A stretch of 64,000 bases of DNA from Peromyscus leucopus (GCF_004664715.2 NC_051063.1:114438829-114502828); one strand, 5' to 3'; numbered from the stretch's first letter, positions 23,184-34,801 are shown. Translations and numbers: made by a program. Notes: generated by a model from the sequence alone, not told the origin.

Positions 23184-23476
23184 GGGGCTAGAGAGATGGC
23201 TCAGTGAGAAAAAGTGCTGTCGACACCAGCATGAGGATCTGACTTCAGTCCTCAGAACCAACATGAAGCCAGGTACAGCAACATCTATAAGCCCTGCACT
23301 TCTACAGCAAAATGGGAGGCAGAGATGGGAGAACGACTCACAGCCCGCATAGCCTGATGCCTGTAGTGGTGAACAATAAAAGAGGCTGTGTCTCAACAAC
23401 TGTGGAAATGGAGGGCCAGTACCCAAGCTTTTATTCTGACCTATACATGCATTCCATGACACACATATACATGCCT

Positions 23477-23529
<53 letters not shown>
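23184..23529 (+). repeat. B4-type composite SINE with (CA)n tail
   Basis: tRNA-like head gggctagagagatggctcag, middle B1-like blocks (gcaaaatgggaggcagag, gaggctgtgtctcaac), then a cacacgcc-like end and (CA)n at 23482-23529. Confidence 0.7.
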
Positions 23530-23530
<1 letters not shown>

Positions 23531-24034
23531 CCTCCACACATACAGAGTAGATAGTAGTGGCAGGTTTACTTTTCAAATGATGCTCACTATAATTAACACA
23601 CCCCTAGATTGGCTTAGACAAGAAGGACAAGTGAAGCTGTAAAACTGTGTTAGAACAAAATTTAGATTTTTAAATTTCCAATTGACAGTCCTTTAAATGG
23701 ATAAAGGCCATGGGATAGTAAATTCCTTAAGGATTGGGACCATGTCTTCAATCATCTTTAGATACCAATCGCATTATCCTCCAGGGCAGTTTCTTCATTT
23801 ACAAGATATGCAACTATATGTTATTGCATGAAAAATAGTTGAGACTCTGGGGAGTAATTCCTTGATAAGGAACCAAACTATTAGGCGGCGCTCTCTGTGC
23901 CTTTTGAGAGGCACAAGCGAGTTAGGTAGGAAGGAGGATTCAAATGTACCCATCGCCTTTTGCATGCCAGGAAGATTAAGAAGCATTTTTATAATCTGAC
24001 TTGGTTAGGACCTGGTCATTCTTGGTCTCTGAGT

Positions 24035-24140
24035 CCAAGTTCAGAAAGGAAGTTAAGTGACTTGCCCTAATGAGCCACAGCTGATCAACTACTGGTGATG
24101 GGATTTGACTCCGGGGTCCCTGTGTCAATGACTGAACTCT
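24035..24140 (-). repeat. MIR fragment, antisense
   Basis: ttaagtgacttgccctaatg followed by gggatttgactccggggtcc is the reversed MIR core. Confidence 0.5.
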
Positions 24141-24194
24141 CGTTGTTCGGTTCTGAAAGAAAACTTTCAATGAGCAGCATGAGACAGACATAAA

Positions 24195-24320
24195 GTGCTG
24201 GACCAAGATCATGGCTTTGTCAGTGACCAGCTGTGTGATCCTGGGTAATACATTTCCCCTCTCCCTGCTTTGCCATCCTGCCTGTCCGTAAAATGACTGA
24301 GGCAGATTAACAACAGCATG
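24195..24320 (+). repeat. MIR fragment
   Basis: gaccagctgtgtgatcctgg, gtaaaatgactgaggcag: MIR core in sense, opposite to the fragment just before it. Confidence 0.5.
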
Positions 24321-25569
24321 TCTTGCCAGAGCTATCAAGCCATAACTGACCAAAGAAGGAAGACAAACTGTGAAGGACTACAGAGGAGCTGCTGAGCCAA
24401 AGCCCCAGGAAGACCGTTTTCAGAAACCAGAGACCCTGTCCTGGCCCAGACCCAGAAGAGACTGAGAACCCCCCCTACAAATCCCTTTGGCCCCAAAGCA
24501 ACTTGGTTGCAGGGCCACATTCTTGGGACACTTCAAATGAGGCTCTTTTAGCAGGATCCTCAGTTCTGTGACCGTCTGCCCTTTCCAGTGCACATTGGCA
24601 GGAGTCCTAAGGGCCTGGCCCCACCTGTGGTCAAGTCCACACAAAATTCTTGGTGCCTACTTAGAAAGATGCCCAAGAAGTGTTAGTAGCTAGGCCTGAC
24701 ACAAGACTTTTTGCCACCTCTAGGCTTCTTCCTATCATGTATTTGCAACAGCAATAAAACAGCAGTGCCAGGAACCCTCAGAATCCTGCCAGGTCCTCCC
24801 AGAACAACAGACTCAAGGAGAATCTCCCGAAGGACACAGGGCACTACCGCAGAGGCTGTGGCCCAGTGGTTCCTTGCCCCTAAGTGGACGGTACAGCCCT
24901 AGCCTTGCCAAGGCTCAGGGCTGTTACGAGAAGCACAAGAGGATAAAGTTTAGCAAGAGGTTTGTAAACTGTAAGTGGGTGGAGCATTAATGCTGCTGCA
25001 AAGTTCTGGCGGCTGAATTGGTATCAGTCCTCTACATTTGCAGGTGACATGGGAGAAAGCATGGTCCCATTCTCATGATCACAGCTCCATGTCAGCCTGG
25101 TATCATGACTGACAGCCCCTCCTCCACTGGCATGTCTCAGAGAGAGAAAACGTCAGTAGAGATCAGGATTTGACTTTCACTTGTGACACCTACTAGTTGG
25201 GCAAATCACCCACCTCTCACATAGTAAATTTCCACATGTAATCAACTGGGGTCATCATATCCTGCTCCATTGCTCAACTGCACAAAAGAGAGCAAGGTCA
25301 AGAGAAATAATGAGCATCTTAATCCCTTTGTGACTTGCCAAGCACCGTTCATTTACTGTCCTTGGTAGCAATGATTGGACACGCTGTAGTGCTTGAATTG
25401 AGCTTTTTTAATAAAGCATTCCTGTTCAGTGAGAGTCAATACAAACAAATCCATCATTTGTAGCCCGGGTATTCCAGGAAATAAGAGCATGGCTTATTTT
25501 TCCTTCTGGAAATCTGGGATTGGGACCATTAAGCCAATACCGCTAATTTACATTCAGGAACTCTTTTGC

Positions 25570-25690
25570 TGCTTTCAAAGCCCATGATCACAGAGACAGT
25601 AAGTAGGTGGCAGGACCCAGACCCTAGAAGGGACAGTGAATAATTAAGCCCAGCCACTCAGCAGCATGCTCTGTGTTCTTTCTACTGTGC
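25570..25690 (-). repeat. MIR fragment, antisense
   Basis: gcccatgatcacagagacag, taagtaggtggcaggaccca, gctctgtgttctttctactg: reversed MIR order. Confidence 0.45.
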
Positions 25691-25906
25691 AGATGAGTGA
25701 AAGTGACAGGGAACATTTGGGTTATATTCAAAAGGGATCGTAGGTCAAGTGGGCACTTTTCTTTGAAGGACCCAAGTCAAATGGAAAGTTGACCTGTTTG
25801 AAGAGCACTTTTAATTTTGCTCTTAAAACCAACTGTAGCAATTCTGAAAGTATTTAGAAATATGAACTACTTCTCTTATTTTTTAAACTTTAAAAATTAA
25901 AATTTA

Positions 25907-26099
25907 TTTTTGGTTGTGAGCCTAGCCTTTAACGGCTGAGCCATCTCTTATGGTGCACGCCTTTAATCCCAGCACTTGGGAGACAGAGGCAGGTGGATCT
26001 TTGTGAGTTCGAGGCCAGCCTGGTCTACAGAGCGAGATCCAGGAAAGGTGCAAAGCTACACAGAGAAACCCTGTCTCGAAAAACAAAAAACAAAAAAAC
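25907..26099 (+). repeat. Two-part SINE: antisense tRNA-SINE head joined to a B1
   Basis: 25910-25950 reads gttgtgagcctagcctttaacggctgagccatctct, the reversed head of a B2/B3-like SINE. It runs directly into a B1 lacking its first bases (tggtgcacgcctttaatccc), which ends in an A-rich tail. One 14-bp duplication, aaaattaaaattta, at 25893-25906 and 26100-26113 surrounds both parts. Confidence 0.85.
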
Positions 26100-26281
26100 A
26101 AAATTAAAATTTAACTTAGGTCACAATTCTTTATCAAAAAAAAGTCAATGGATATAAAACTACATACAAAGTTAGCTGAACATAGTAACATATGCTCATA
26201 AATCCCTTATTTATGAGTCTGAGAGAGAAAGATCCTGAGTCTGAGGCCATATTGGATTATACAGCAACACTGTCTCAATCT

Positions 26282-26285
<4 letters not shown>

Positions 26286-26371
<86 letters not shown>
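26286..26371. repeat. (CT)n(CA)n compound microsatellite
   Basis: About 50 bases of CT directly followed by 36 bases of CA. Confidence 0.98.
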
Positions 26372-26424
26372 CTACCAGCTACATTTCTTTTCCTTTTCTG
26401 TATTTTAAATTTTTCATTTTTCAT

Positions 26425-26750
26425 GTGCAGTATTGAATGTGTCCGTCCCCCCCCCTCTGCACACATGCTGGTGTGCATGTGCTCAAGCGTGTTCGCACAG
26501 GAACATGTGGAGACCAGAGATTGACAATACATATTCATCCTCAATTGCTCTTCATCTTACATTTTTTTATACAGAGTCTCTCACTGAAGCTGGAACCCAC
26601 TCATTCAGCTATACGGGCTAGCCAGTAAGCCTCAGAGGTCCTCAGTTCCTGTCTTCCCAGCAATGGAACTATAAACACATGTGGCCATCCCTGGCAGGTC
26701 ATTATGCTTAGGTGGCAAACACCTGAATGACTGAACTATCCCTCCAGTGC
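26425..26750 (-). repeat. B4-type composite SINE, antisense
   Basis: The blocks catgtggagaccagagattg, cagagtctctcactgaagct, cagctatacgggctagccag and the reversed head tgaatgactgaactatccct match the order of reversed B4. Confidence 0.75.
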
Positions 26751-26774
26751 CTTTTTCTGTTGGTTAGTTGCTTT

Positions 26775-26918
26775 TTGGTCTTGTTTTGTTTGTTTGTTTT
26801 TAAGAGATAGGGTTTTATATAATAACCTAGGCTAGCATTGAACTCCAGGCAATCCTCCTGACTCAGACTCCCAAATTCTAGGACTACAGAACAGACATAA
26901 GCCATCATGCCTGGTTCT
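26775..26918 (-). repeat. B1 SINE, old, antisense
   Basis: gtttgtttttaagagatagg followed by cctaggctagcattgaactc and ccatcatgcctggtt. Confidence 0.75.
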
Positions 26919-26983
26919 GTGCCTCATTTTAAACTGAGCCAAAGGCTGCCTCGTTTTAAACTGAGTCAAAAGCATCTATGAGT

Positions 26984-27110
26984 ATGTTTCTGTTTGAGGA
27001 GGTAGGATGTCATTGTCTTGCCCACACTGATCACAAACAGTGAGCTTAAGTGGTCCCATCTCACTCTCCTGAGCAGCTTGAGCTACAGGTCCATGCCACA
27101 TGCCTGGCTA
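26984..27110 (-). repeat. Possible B1 remnant, antisense
   Basis: Weak B1 order ending ctcctgagcagcttgagcta and catgcctggcta. Confidence 0.5.
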
Positions 27111-27174
27111 AAGTTTAAATTGAGACCCTATTTCTGGCAAGAGTATAGTAGGTAAAATTAACAAACATCAGGAG

Positions 27175-27373
27175 CTGGGGGAGCGGCTCATGCCTTCAAC
27201 CCCAGCACTCGGGAGGCAGAGGCAGGCGTATCTCTGTGAGTTCAAGGCCAGCCTGGTCTACAGAGCATGTTCCAGGACAGGCACCAAAGCTGCACAGAGA
27301 AACCCTGTCTCGGAAACCAAAAACCAAACCAAACGAAACCAAACAAACAAAAGGAAAGAAAGAGAGAAAGTAG
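27175..27373 (+). repeat. B1 SINE with 9-bp target duplication
   Basis: Starts tggggg, contains ccagcactcgggaggcagag and cctggtctacagagcatgtt. It has a long A-rich tail with AAACC units and is flanked by catcaggag at 27166-27174 and 27374-27382. Confidence 0.92.
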
Positions 27374-27536
27374 CATCAGGAGGGAAAAGTTCTGTCCAGG
27401 AAGTTAATCTAAAATTGGAATGCGTAAGTTTAGGCTGCAAGACAAACTACCAGTTACGACTGAAAAGAAAACAGCCCTATTTTCTGTGGACCGCCTCTTC
27501 CTTCCCTCATACCCAAGTACTCTTCGGGCCTCTTAC

Positions 27537-27637
27537 CTGACTCTCTCCTCTTCAGCCCTCTTCAGGGCTGCATCCCGCTGCAGAACCTTTAAAATGGCAT
27601 CTTGTTCCTCCTCTGTCAGGAAGCTTAAGTCAATCAT
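27537..27637 (-). CDS. Sytl2: Sytl2 coding exon 1 (start codon, SHD1 helix)
   Basis: First coding exon of synaptotagmin-like 2, a membrane-tethering effector of the small GTPases Rab27a/b that carries secretory granules and melanosomes to the plasma membrane. The ATG is at 27637, with A at -3, and opens the sequence [20 protein letters not shown], the recognisable start of Slp2-a. The exon encodes residues 1-33 plus two bases of R34, an acidic then basic amphipathic helix that forms the first half of the Slp homology domain (SHD1). The donor reads AG|GTAAGA, with GT at 27536-27535, phase 2. The exon joins in frame to the exon at 16982. The upstream acceptor is unclear because a (GT)n tract lies almost against the ATG (see the separate entry). 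Identification is by recognition of the protein; Slp1 and Slp2 are known to lack the zinc finger of other family members, and none is seen here. Confidence 0.95.
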
Positions 27638-27725
27638 TTTGAAGTGTACACACACACACACACACACACACAAAAAAAAAAATAGTAACAAACGAGGCCT
27701 GGGATTCTCAGGGGAAAACAGCTAA
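27638..27725 (-). other. Sytl2: Presumed 5' UTR part or acceptor region of Sytl2 exon 1, with a (GT)n tract
   Basis: Read on the minus strand, this segment ends in T11, about twelve GT units (27682-27648), then tgtacacttcaaa and the start codon. There is no AG between the T tract and the ATG, so no canonical acceptor is possible there. The nearest candidates are CCCAG with the exon starting at 27698, behind a CTGTTTTCCCCTG tract, and TTTTAG with the exon starting at 27721. If either is used, the microsatellite is transcribed in the 5' UTR. Which acceptor is used, or whether transcription begins nearby, cannot be decided from the sequence. Confidence 0.5.
27648..27682. repeat. (CA)n plus A11 (GT/T11 on the Sytl2 strand)
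   Basis: Twenty-five bases of CA followed by eleven A. It ends 11 bases before the Sytl2 start codon. Confidence 0.98.
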
Positions 27726-29174
27726 AATGATAACCAGGATGATTACAGGATACAAAAATGAAATATCTTATTTGGTAGGAAAAAGTCTTGTCTGGGCGCC
27801 ACAAAAGTTTGAGGCAGCTGACATCAAAATCCTAAAAGTAAGGTCCCTCGAGGTAGTAGCAGTCTGTGGGATGATGAACAGGTCTCAGGAAGATGCTTCA
27901 TTCCTTTTGTGTGCCTTCAGCAACATTCCTTGAGTGTGCCCTCTCTGGACCAGCCTTAGACACAGACTCTCCACGATCACCACCATCTTGAGAGACAGCC
28001 ACCTTGGTGCATCCCTGACCTGGAGGATCAGGAGACAATAAACACCAATCAATGAGAAGTCCCTGTCTGTAAGCACTGCTCAGCGGTATATTTTAAAATG
28101 ACCAGAGGTGATGGTTTTTGAGCGGAGGAAACCAGTTCTGCCAGCTTCCTGAGCTCAAGGTCAATGTGTCAAAAACATGCTTCCACCCAGTTCTAGATCA
28201 CAGAGGTGGAACACACAACGATGCCAGTCAGTGTTTAACAACCCACCTGAGCAGTGGAGGTTCTCTCCCTAGAAATCCCTGACTAAAAAGTGATGCTGGA
28301 GTTCAGCAGGCCCAGGAAGAGGCAACTGCAGGTGTCAAGGAATTATGGGAAAAAAACAAAAACAGAAAATAGAGATTCTAAGTGATTGCCGCTTTTGCAG
28401 GTGGGAGCATTTTGCTGGCGTCAATCTGTATTCTGTAATGCAGCAGAACTCACCCTGGGCAGATCTAGCACATGCTGTAGTTACTGTTGGCTCAGCTGCA
28501 CCTCCAACCTTCACTAGGCCTGGAGGAACCTGCCAAGCTTGTCTTTCTTCATTTCTTAACACTTAATGATATGCACATATAAATTGGGGGAAAGGAAGAA
28601 AGAGAGAGGGTTCCAAAACACCCCCATGCCAAGTCAGCACTTTTGAGTCACAAGACAGGTAAGAATCCTATTTTACTAGAAGTATCCTAAAAATGGGTGA
28701 AATAAGAGGGTGAAATTTGAAGAATGCCATGAGGCAAAACCTTAGAGATGATTTACTCGATTATGGGTCCTTTTAACAAGTCTAGAGCTGCCTATGTGGA
28801 ACAGACTCTCAAAGCCATGTGCTTAAGCAATTCTTAAAGCAGCCCCATTTAAGAAGAAAAAAAAATGTGTACACAAGTGAGTGGAGTTTATAGATACCTT
28901 GCAAAACAGAACTACTGGGCAGCTACCATAGGCCACTGGCTTGCTAGCTATAAGCCATTAATCAAGTTACTCCACCCGAGGTCTTACCTGCCCTTTATAC
29001 TCAGCATTAGGATGTCCTTCACAGGCTGTAATGATTAAGTAAAGCAGTGACTATAAAAAGAATGTATCTTGCACCCTGTACCAAAACCAGCCACTGAAAA
29101 TACATCCTGGCCTCGCTTTGGAGCCCAGACTTTTGTTGCCAAATGAGACTGTGCTTGGTCAAAACTGACTCCAA

Positions 29175-29397
29175 CTTTTTTGGTTTTTTTTCTTATTGAT
29201 TTTCTTTTTGTAATTTGTTTTGATTTTCATTTTTTGTTTTTGTTTTTTTTGTTTTTTTTTGATAAAGAGAGAGAACATGCAGTTGGGTGGTAAGGGAGGT
29301 TGGGAGAAACTGTGAGGTGTAAGGAGAGGAGAAGACTATGATAAAAATATATTGTATGAAAACAATTTTGATCAACATTTTTAAAGGAGAAAAATAA
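29175..29397 (+). mobile_element. L1 3' end
   Basis: A T/G-rich stretch is followed by gagagagaacatgcagttgg, gggaggttgggagaaac and aaaatatattgtatgaaaac, which is the end of a rodent L1 3' UTR. 5'-truncated. Confidence 0.7.
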
Positions 29398-29535
29398 ATG
29401 TTCACTCACACACCCAAAGATTTTGCTTGGTTGTCTGTTTTCCATTTGTCTTTGTGATAAGAAATTTTAGCTTCATAAACAGAAACTGATGACTTTGTTT
29501 CATTTTCCTGTAGCTCTTTTATCTTGCCACAATAA

Positions 29536-29537
<2 letters not shown>

Positions 29538-29579
<42 letters not shown>

Positions 29580-29582
29580 CTG

Positions 29583-29629
<47 letters not shown>

Positions 29630-29630
29630 A
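29538..29630. repeat. (CA)n followed by (ATCT)n
   Basis: About 40 bases of CA to 29578, then eleven ATCT units from 29583. Confidence 0.97.
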
Positions 29631-29983
29631 TGAATACATCATTTCAATAGTCTCTTTTTAAAAACTTCATGTACTGGCATAAGCTATACCCTGCCTGTCT
29701 GCCTTGGAATCTGCTCATTCTTCAAGGCAGATCAAAATTACCACCTCCATGAAGCCTTTACTAACTTCTATAGCCAGCAGTAAAACCTAGAATACATTAA
29801 ATTGTTGTTCCTAACTTTTCATGCCCTCCCTGTAACAGACTTGAATCTTACCCACCTGATTCAGGATCACTCTGGCTGACCCACAGCTACAAAAGAAAGA
29901 AACAAATGCTTATTGTTAGAAACCACTAAAGTTTCACATTTGCAGCAGAAGCCTAGCTGATACAAAGCCTCCTCCTTTGCCAT

Positions 29984-30060
29984 ATGTGTGTGTGTGTGTG
30001 TGTGTGTGTGTACATATATATATATGAATATGTGTATATATACATATGTGAATATATATT
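29984..30060. repeat. (TG)n and (TA)-rich tract
   Basis: About 28 bases of TG followed by alternating TA/TG steps. Confidence 0.9.
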
Positions 30061-31869
30061 TCATGAATACATATGGATATTTATTTCCTTTATCTGTTTA
30101 TAACTACAATAGTGAGTGTTATATGTTATTGAAAGAGAGATTCCCTACTATAATTGCTCTCAGACCCCTCTATTTTACTGAATCTCTGGATGTGAATAAA
30201 TACATGAACAAATCAGTCAATCAGTTTCAACGCACACCATTACCAAGACACAGTCATCTCTGTTCTCCTCTTTTACACAGAGCAACTTCCTCAGGTCCCC
30301 AAGGTTGGCAAGGAGATGGATCTAAGCCACATACTTAGAACTGCACCCACAGTGAGACCTTCCCTGCACTGCCGTGTGGTTGAGTAAGAGATTGCTTCTG
30401 TGATCAAGGAGTTGGGACAGGAGGAGAAAAAACACTTCCAGTCGTCTCACAGTAGTAATGGGAAGGGCTGCCGAAGGCACAATGTTGGCTTCCACACCTC
30501 CAAGGAAAATAAGGCAAGCTAACCGGTACTTGTGTGTACTGATGTCTAAGGGTCAAAGCAAAAACAAAAATAAAAGCTCCTCTTATGGCAGGCTGTCAGC
30601 AAGGCAGAGGGTAATTTTCTCATTTTCCAATGTGGTGCAGGGCTGGAACCCTCTCCTCGTAGGTGGGTAGCCAGGGGTCTCTGCCCAGCAGACTGTAAGA
30701 GGCTGCCCCAGGGCGGCTGAGACTCTTCAGAACCACATCCTTACCTGTTCCCACTACTTCAGATGGCGTTTAGCTAGGAGCTAAATGAGTGTTTCTTTCA
30801 TTCCTTCACTCAGCCAATAGAGAGCCCTGTATACTTCCACACACTAGAGGGGCAGCAAAGGGCAAGGAGAAGTGTTTCCTGCTGTGTAGACCTCACGTGC
30901 GACCAGCAAGAGACTGGCCACATTAAATAATACAACCAATTCTTTCTAAACTTCACAGTCTAAATAATCAAACTATGTATCGTGTTGGAAGGTGGCAAGC
31001 GCTACGGAAGAAAAAAGCAGAAGAGGAAGTCGAGTAACCATGTGAGAGAAGGGGGATTTGGTTAGGGTAGGCCCCACTGACATGACATTTGAACAAAAAC
31101 TTGAGAAAGATGAAGAGATGTGCCATGCTGATATCAGAGTACCCTGAGGTGGGAGTGAAAACCACAAATTGTCTAGGGCTGGGTACCACAGAGTGAGCCA
31201 GGATAACAGGAAGAGCAGGTGAGAGAGGAAGGGGTCCAGACTGCACTGGGTATTGGAAGGACTGTAAGGTTCTGGCTCTCAGTCTGAGATGGAGCAGCGT
31301 TGAGGAGAGGCAGGTAAAGAGAGAAGGGAGTGAATGTTTCCTAAGTGCCCCCAACATGCCTGGTACTCATTCTGCTCCTCCACAGAAAAATGCTGAGGTG
31401 GGTTCTGTGTTTTGACAAAGAGGCTGAGCCCAAAGAAGGCTTTTGCCATCAAGTGAGATTGGCATTTACCAATTGTTTTGACATGATAGCCCAACCTGTT
31501 GTTGGCATCTTATTCGGTGCCCACTTCGACACAGACTCCTTAAAATGAGGTGGCAAAATAAAGTTCTTCTGTTTGTAGACCATCAGTCTCTTCTTAAAGC
31601 ATAAAGGAATCGCTGCCTCATGGCTATAAGAAGATGTTATATCCCCTGAAGTGCCTGGCACTCTTACCATCCCCTCCCTCTAGAAGGGGATAATAATATC
31701 TATAAGGAGGGGAATCCAAAAAAAGAACATTCCTGTATTCACAGGCATCACTGATTCACATGAGTCACAGAAGTATCACAGCGGTGAGTAGAAAGTTTCC
31801 TGTGTGCTCAGTCTCCCACCCATCTTTGGCATGCTGCCAAGTGATCGTTCTATATCTCAGCTCCAAACA

Positions 31870-32120
31870 AAACATATGCTAAGCTGAAAACCCTTTGCTG
31901 TCTTTTCATGTTCCAATAACTGAAGCTAAAAGTCCTTAACATGGCCTGGGAACTCACACCTCTTTCTTCCTCAAGTTCTTTCCCTTCAGAACCAGCCATG
32001 CTGAACACCTACAGTTCCTTTGGTCACTGGGTCTTTGCATAGGCTAGTCTTGCCTTCTGGTTCCTAATTTACATGCTACTTACTGTACCTGTCTCCTTCT
32101 CTAATGGCTCTAGGCCAGGT
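31870..32120 (+). repeat. Possible L2 3' fragment
   Basis: cttaacatggcctgggaact, then gggtctttgcataggctagt, resembling the end of L2. Strongly diverged. Confidence 0.35.
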
Positions 32121-32569
32121 TGGAGTCCCTCTGCCGTGTTCTATTAGCAGCTGACTCAGACTATCACAATAGACATCAGCCCGTCTCAAACTCAGGTCCA
32201 CTCATTGCCACCCACTGATTTAGAGGTATGGTTTGGGTTTCTGAGAGTTTTGTGTCCGCAGCAACTGCCACTCAAATAGGAATGAAAATATTGGTAGAAA
32301 TTAAAGAAGGGGGCGGGGCGGGGGGGGATAGAGCATCTACTTCCCATAAACCCAGCTTTAGGACCAGGAGCAAGAACTCAAATCCACGTTACCCACTGGG
32401 TTCTAGCTCCAGATCTTGTACCGGGTTTGACCATCACATGGCTTCTCTTAGACTCTTGTCTTAGAGAAGAATCTAAGAATCCCATGAGGATGAGTGAGTG
32501 CATTCTTTTCTTTAGGGACATTATTAAAAAGTGCTGGTGAGAACATAGGACCATACAGATGACACATAG

Positions 32570-32719
32570 TGTGGTGGTTGGTTTTGTCAACTTGACACAA
32601 ACTGAAGAAACCTCAACTGACAACTTGCCTCCATTAGATTGACGTGTGGGCATGTCTACAGGGTCATTTCCTTAATGAATTATTTATGTGGGAAGGCCCA
32701 GGCCATTATGAACCATGCC

Positions 32720-32776
<57 letters not shown>

Positions 32777-32993
32777 AGAGAGAGAGAGAGATTGGGCAAC
32801 CCATGTGAAGCAAGCCAATATGCAGCCCTCCTCCATGGTCTCAGCATCAACTTCTACCTCTAGGTTTCTGCCCTGCTTCAGTTCCCGCTCTGACTTCCCT
32901 CGATGATGAATTATGATCAGGATGTCTAAACCAAATAAATCTTTTCTTCCTCAAGTTGCTTTTGTTCACAGCGGCAGAAACCAAACTAGGGCA
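32570..32993 (+). mobile_element. MaLR-like solo LTR with an inserted or expanded (GA)n
   Basis: Starts tgtggtggttggttttgtca and contains cttgacacaaactgaagaaa. It ends aataaatcttttcttcctca, then cagcggcagaaac and gggca. The (GA)n at 32725-32791 takes the place of the promoter-like middle seen in sister copies. Confidence 0.65.
32725..32791. repeat. (GA)n microsatellite
   Basis: Forty-four bases of AG, a short tgg interruption, then more AG. Confidence 0.98.
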
Positions 32994-34228
32994 CCTGTGA
33001 AGTCCTAGGAACAGCGACACAGAAGGGAAACAGGAGAGCTTTGACTGTGCACTGCTTGATTGACATTTGCTGTGTCACCCCTGTCATGGCTCAGCTACAA
33101 AAGGGAGTGCTCCTCCCATCAAGTGTCTAAAAACAAAACCGGAGAGAGAAAACTAGACCATAGCAGCACTTGCTCTTGCTGATAGCAAAGAGGAAATCTG
33201 GGTTTGCAGCCTCAGCCTCAATCATCTTGCTGACTAAACTCAGGTTAAAGAATCTCTTTCCCAGCATGCTCTGCCACAAGAAGGGAGCCAGAACCCATCC
33301 TTGTTCTGATAGTCCCATGACATCAAGGATCAAATCTAAAAAGAAGGGGAAAATACACTGGACGATAGAAAAAGAGCCAAAACAAATATGTCTGAGTTGG
33401 AGAGAATGGTACTTAACCAAAAATATAATAAAATAAAAATAAGAAAAGCTCTGGCCAGTGATCTCTCGTTCCTGGTAGTAATACTTACCAGCCCCATTGC
33501 ACACAGAGCTGAACGTCTCATAGCCTTTCTAATCACAGTGGCATTGAAGGGTGCATGGAATAACCCACGGGTGCCGCAGGAGAAGCTGAGGGTGGAGGAA
33601 GGACAATCAGGATCCTTCCATGTCTCCCTCACCGGAAGAAAGGCCTCTCCTGAATATCCTCCACCACAGGCACGGGCAACCAGGCATGAAAGCTAACACC
33701 ATTGCACCAAGGTTCAGCCAGCGGGTCACTTCTACACGCCGGCTCCATTTCACCTGGTCCCCTGCAGCCACATTTATCTCATGGTCCCCTTGGCATCCAT
33801 ACTGCTGCTCTTCTCATCTGTCTCTGGCTTTCTTTCTTCTGGATTAATTTCCTTAACTTATTCATCCATCTGTTTGTAACCTCTGGGCCATTTTCATACA
33901 TAAACTTCTAGATTCTGTATCTGGCATTTTACCCTCTTTTGTATCTTTAAATTCTGTTGTGAGGGAGCAATGATCTTTTAGAGGAGCCACGTGGCTTGTC
34001 TTTTCATCCTTCTTCTGTTCTGTGTTGAGATTTGTGCATTCATTGGTTGGGGTACTTGTTTGGGTTTTATCTGGAGAGCTTTCCAGTGAGCAGTTTACAC
34101 TTTAGAGCTCAATCCTCAGCCTCACCTTTGGATTCGGCGGCTGCTGCCCTTCTCAACACTTCCAGTTCAGTCACACAGTTGACAGGGTTTATTTATTTAA
34201 ACTCTCCCTCCTTCCCTTCCTCCCCCCT

Positions 34229-34697
34229 ATGGTTGACATATTGCGCACCCACCCCAATAAACTTATCTGGGGGGTCAGAGAACAGAACAGCCACTATATT
34301 TAACATAGGTTTAGGCAGTGATAGCACACACCTTTAATCCTACCATTCCGGAGGCAGAGATCCATTTGGATCTCTGTGAGTTCAAAGACACACTGGAAAC
34401 AGCCAGGCATGATGACACATGCCTTTAATCCCAGGAAGTAATGGCAGGAAGCAGAAAGGTATATAAAGCATGAGGACCAGGAACTAGAGTCTTGTTAAGC
34501 TTTTGGCTTTTAGCAGCAGTTCAGCTGAGATCCATTTGGATGAGGACTCAGAAGCTTTCAGTTTAAGGAATCAAGATCAACTGAGGAGTTGGCCAGGTGA
34601 GGTTGGCTGTGGCTTGTTCTGCTTCTCTGATCTTTCAGCATTCACCCCAATATCTGGCTCCGGGTTTGTTTTCATTAATAAGACCATTTAAGATTCA
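34229..34697 (+). mobile_element. Solo LTR, same family as 47231-47730
   Basis: It shares caataaacttatctgggg, two internal cctttaatcc modules, ggtatataaagcatgagg and the end taataagaccatttaagatt with the copy at 47231. Start and end are eroded: the first bases differ, and the right end passes into C-rich sequence and (TG)n. Confidence 0.8.
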
Positions 34698-34707
34698 CAC
34701 CTCCCCA

Positions 34708-34710
<3 letters not shown>

Positions 34711-34782
<72 letters not shown>

Positions 34783-34800
34783 TGTAGATGTGTGTAGATG
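34711..34800. repeat. (TG)n microsatellite, interrupted
   Basis: Two TG runs split by tatata and followed by tagatgtg units. Confidence 0.97.
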
Positions 34801-34801
34801 G

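Larger units (their letters stand above)
16983..27536 (-). other. Sytl2: Sytl2 intron 1 of the coding region (10.6 kb)
   Basis: Separates coding exons 1 and 2. It carries the B3, B1, B4 and LTR copies listed separately. The stretches 17625-18885, 19760-22080, 22710-23180, 23535-24030, 24330-25565 and 25700-25885 show no exon, RNA gene or recognisable young repeat. Confidence 0.8.

Noticed and set aside
26281..26544. Open frames with RE or CV repeats, here and at the other CA, GA and TG tracts
   Set aside because: They are translations of dinucleotide repeats.
29538..29630. Regular short repeats as a possible CRISPR array
   Set aside because: These are simple microsatellites without spacers, in an animal genome.
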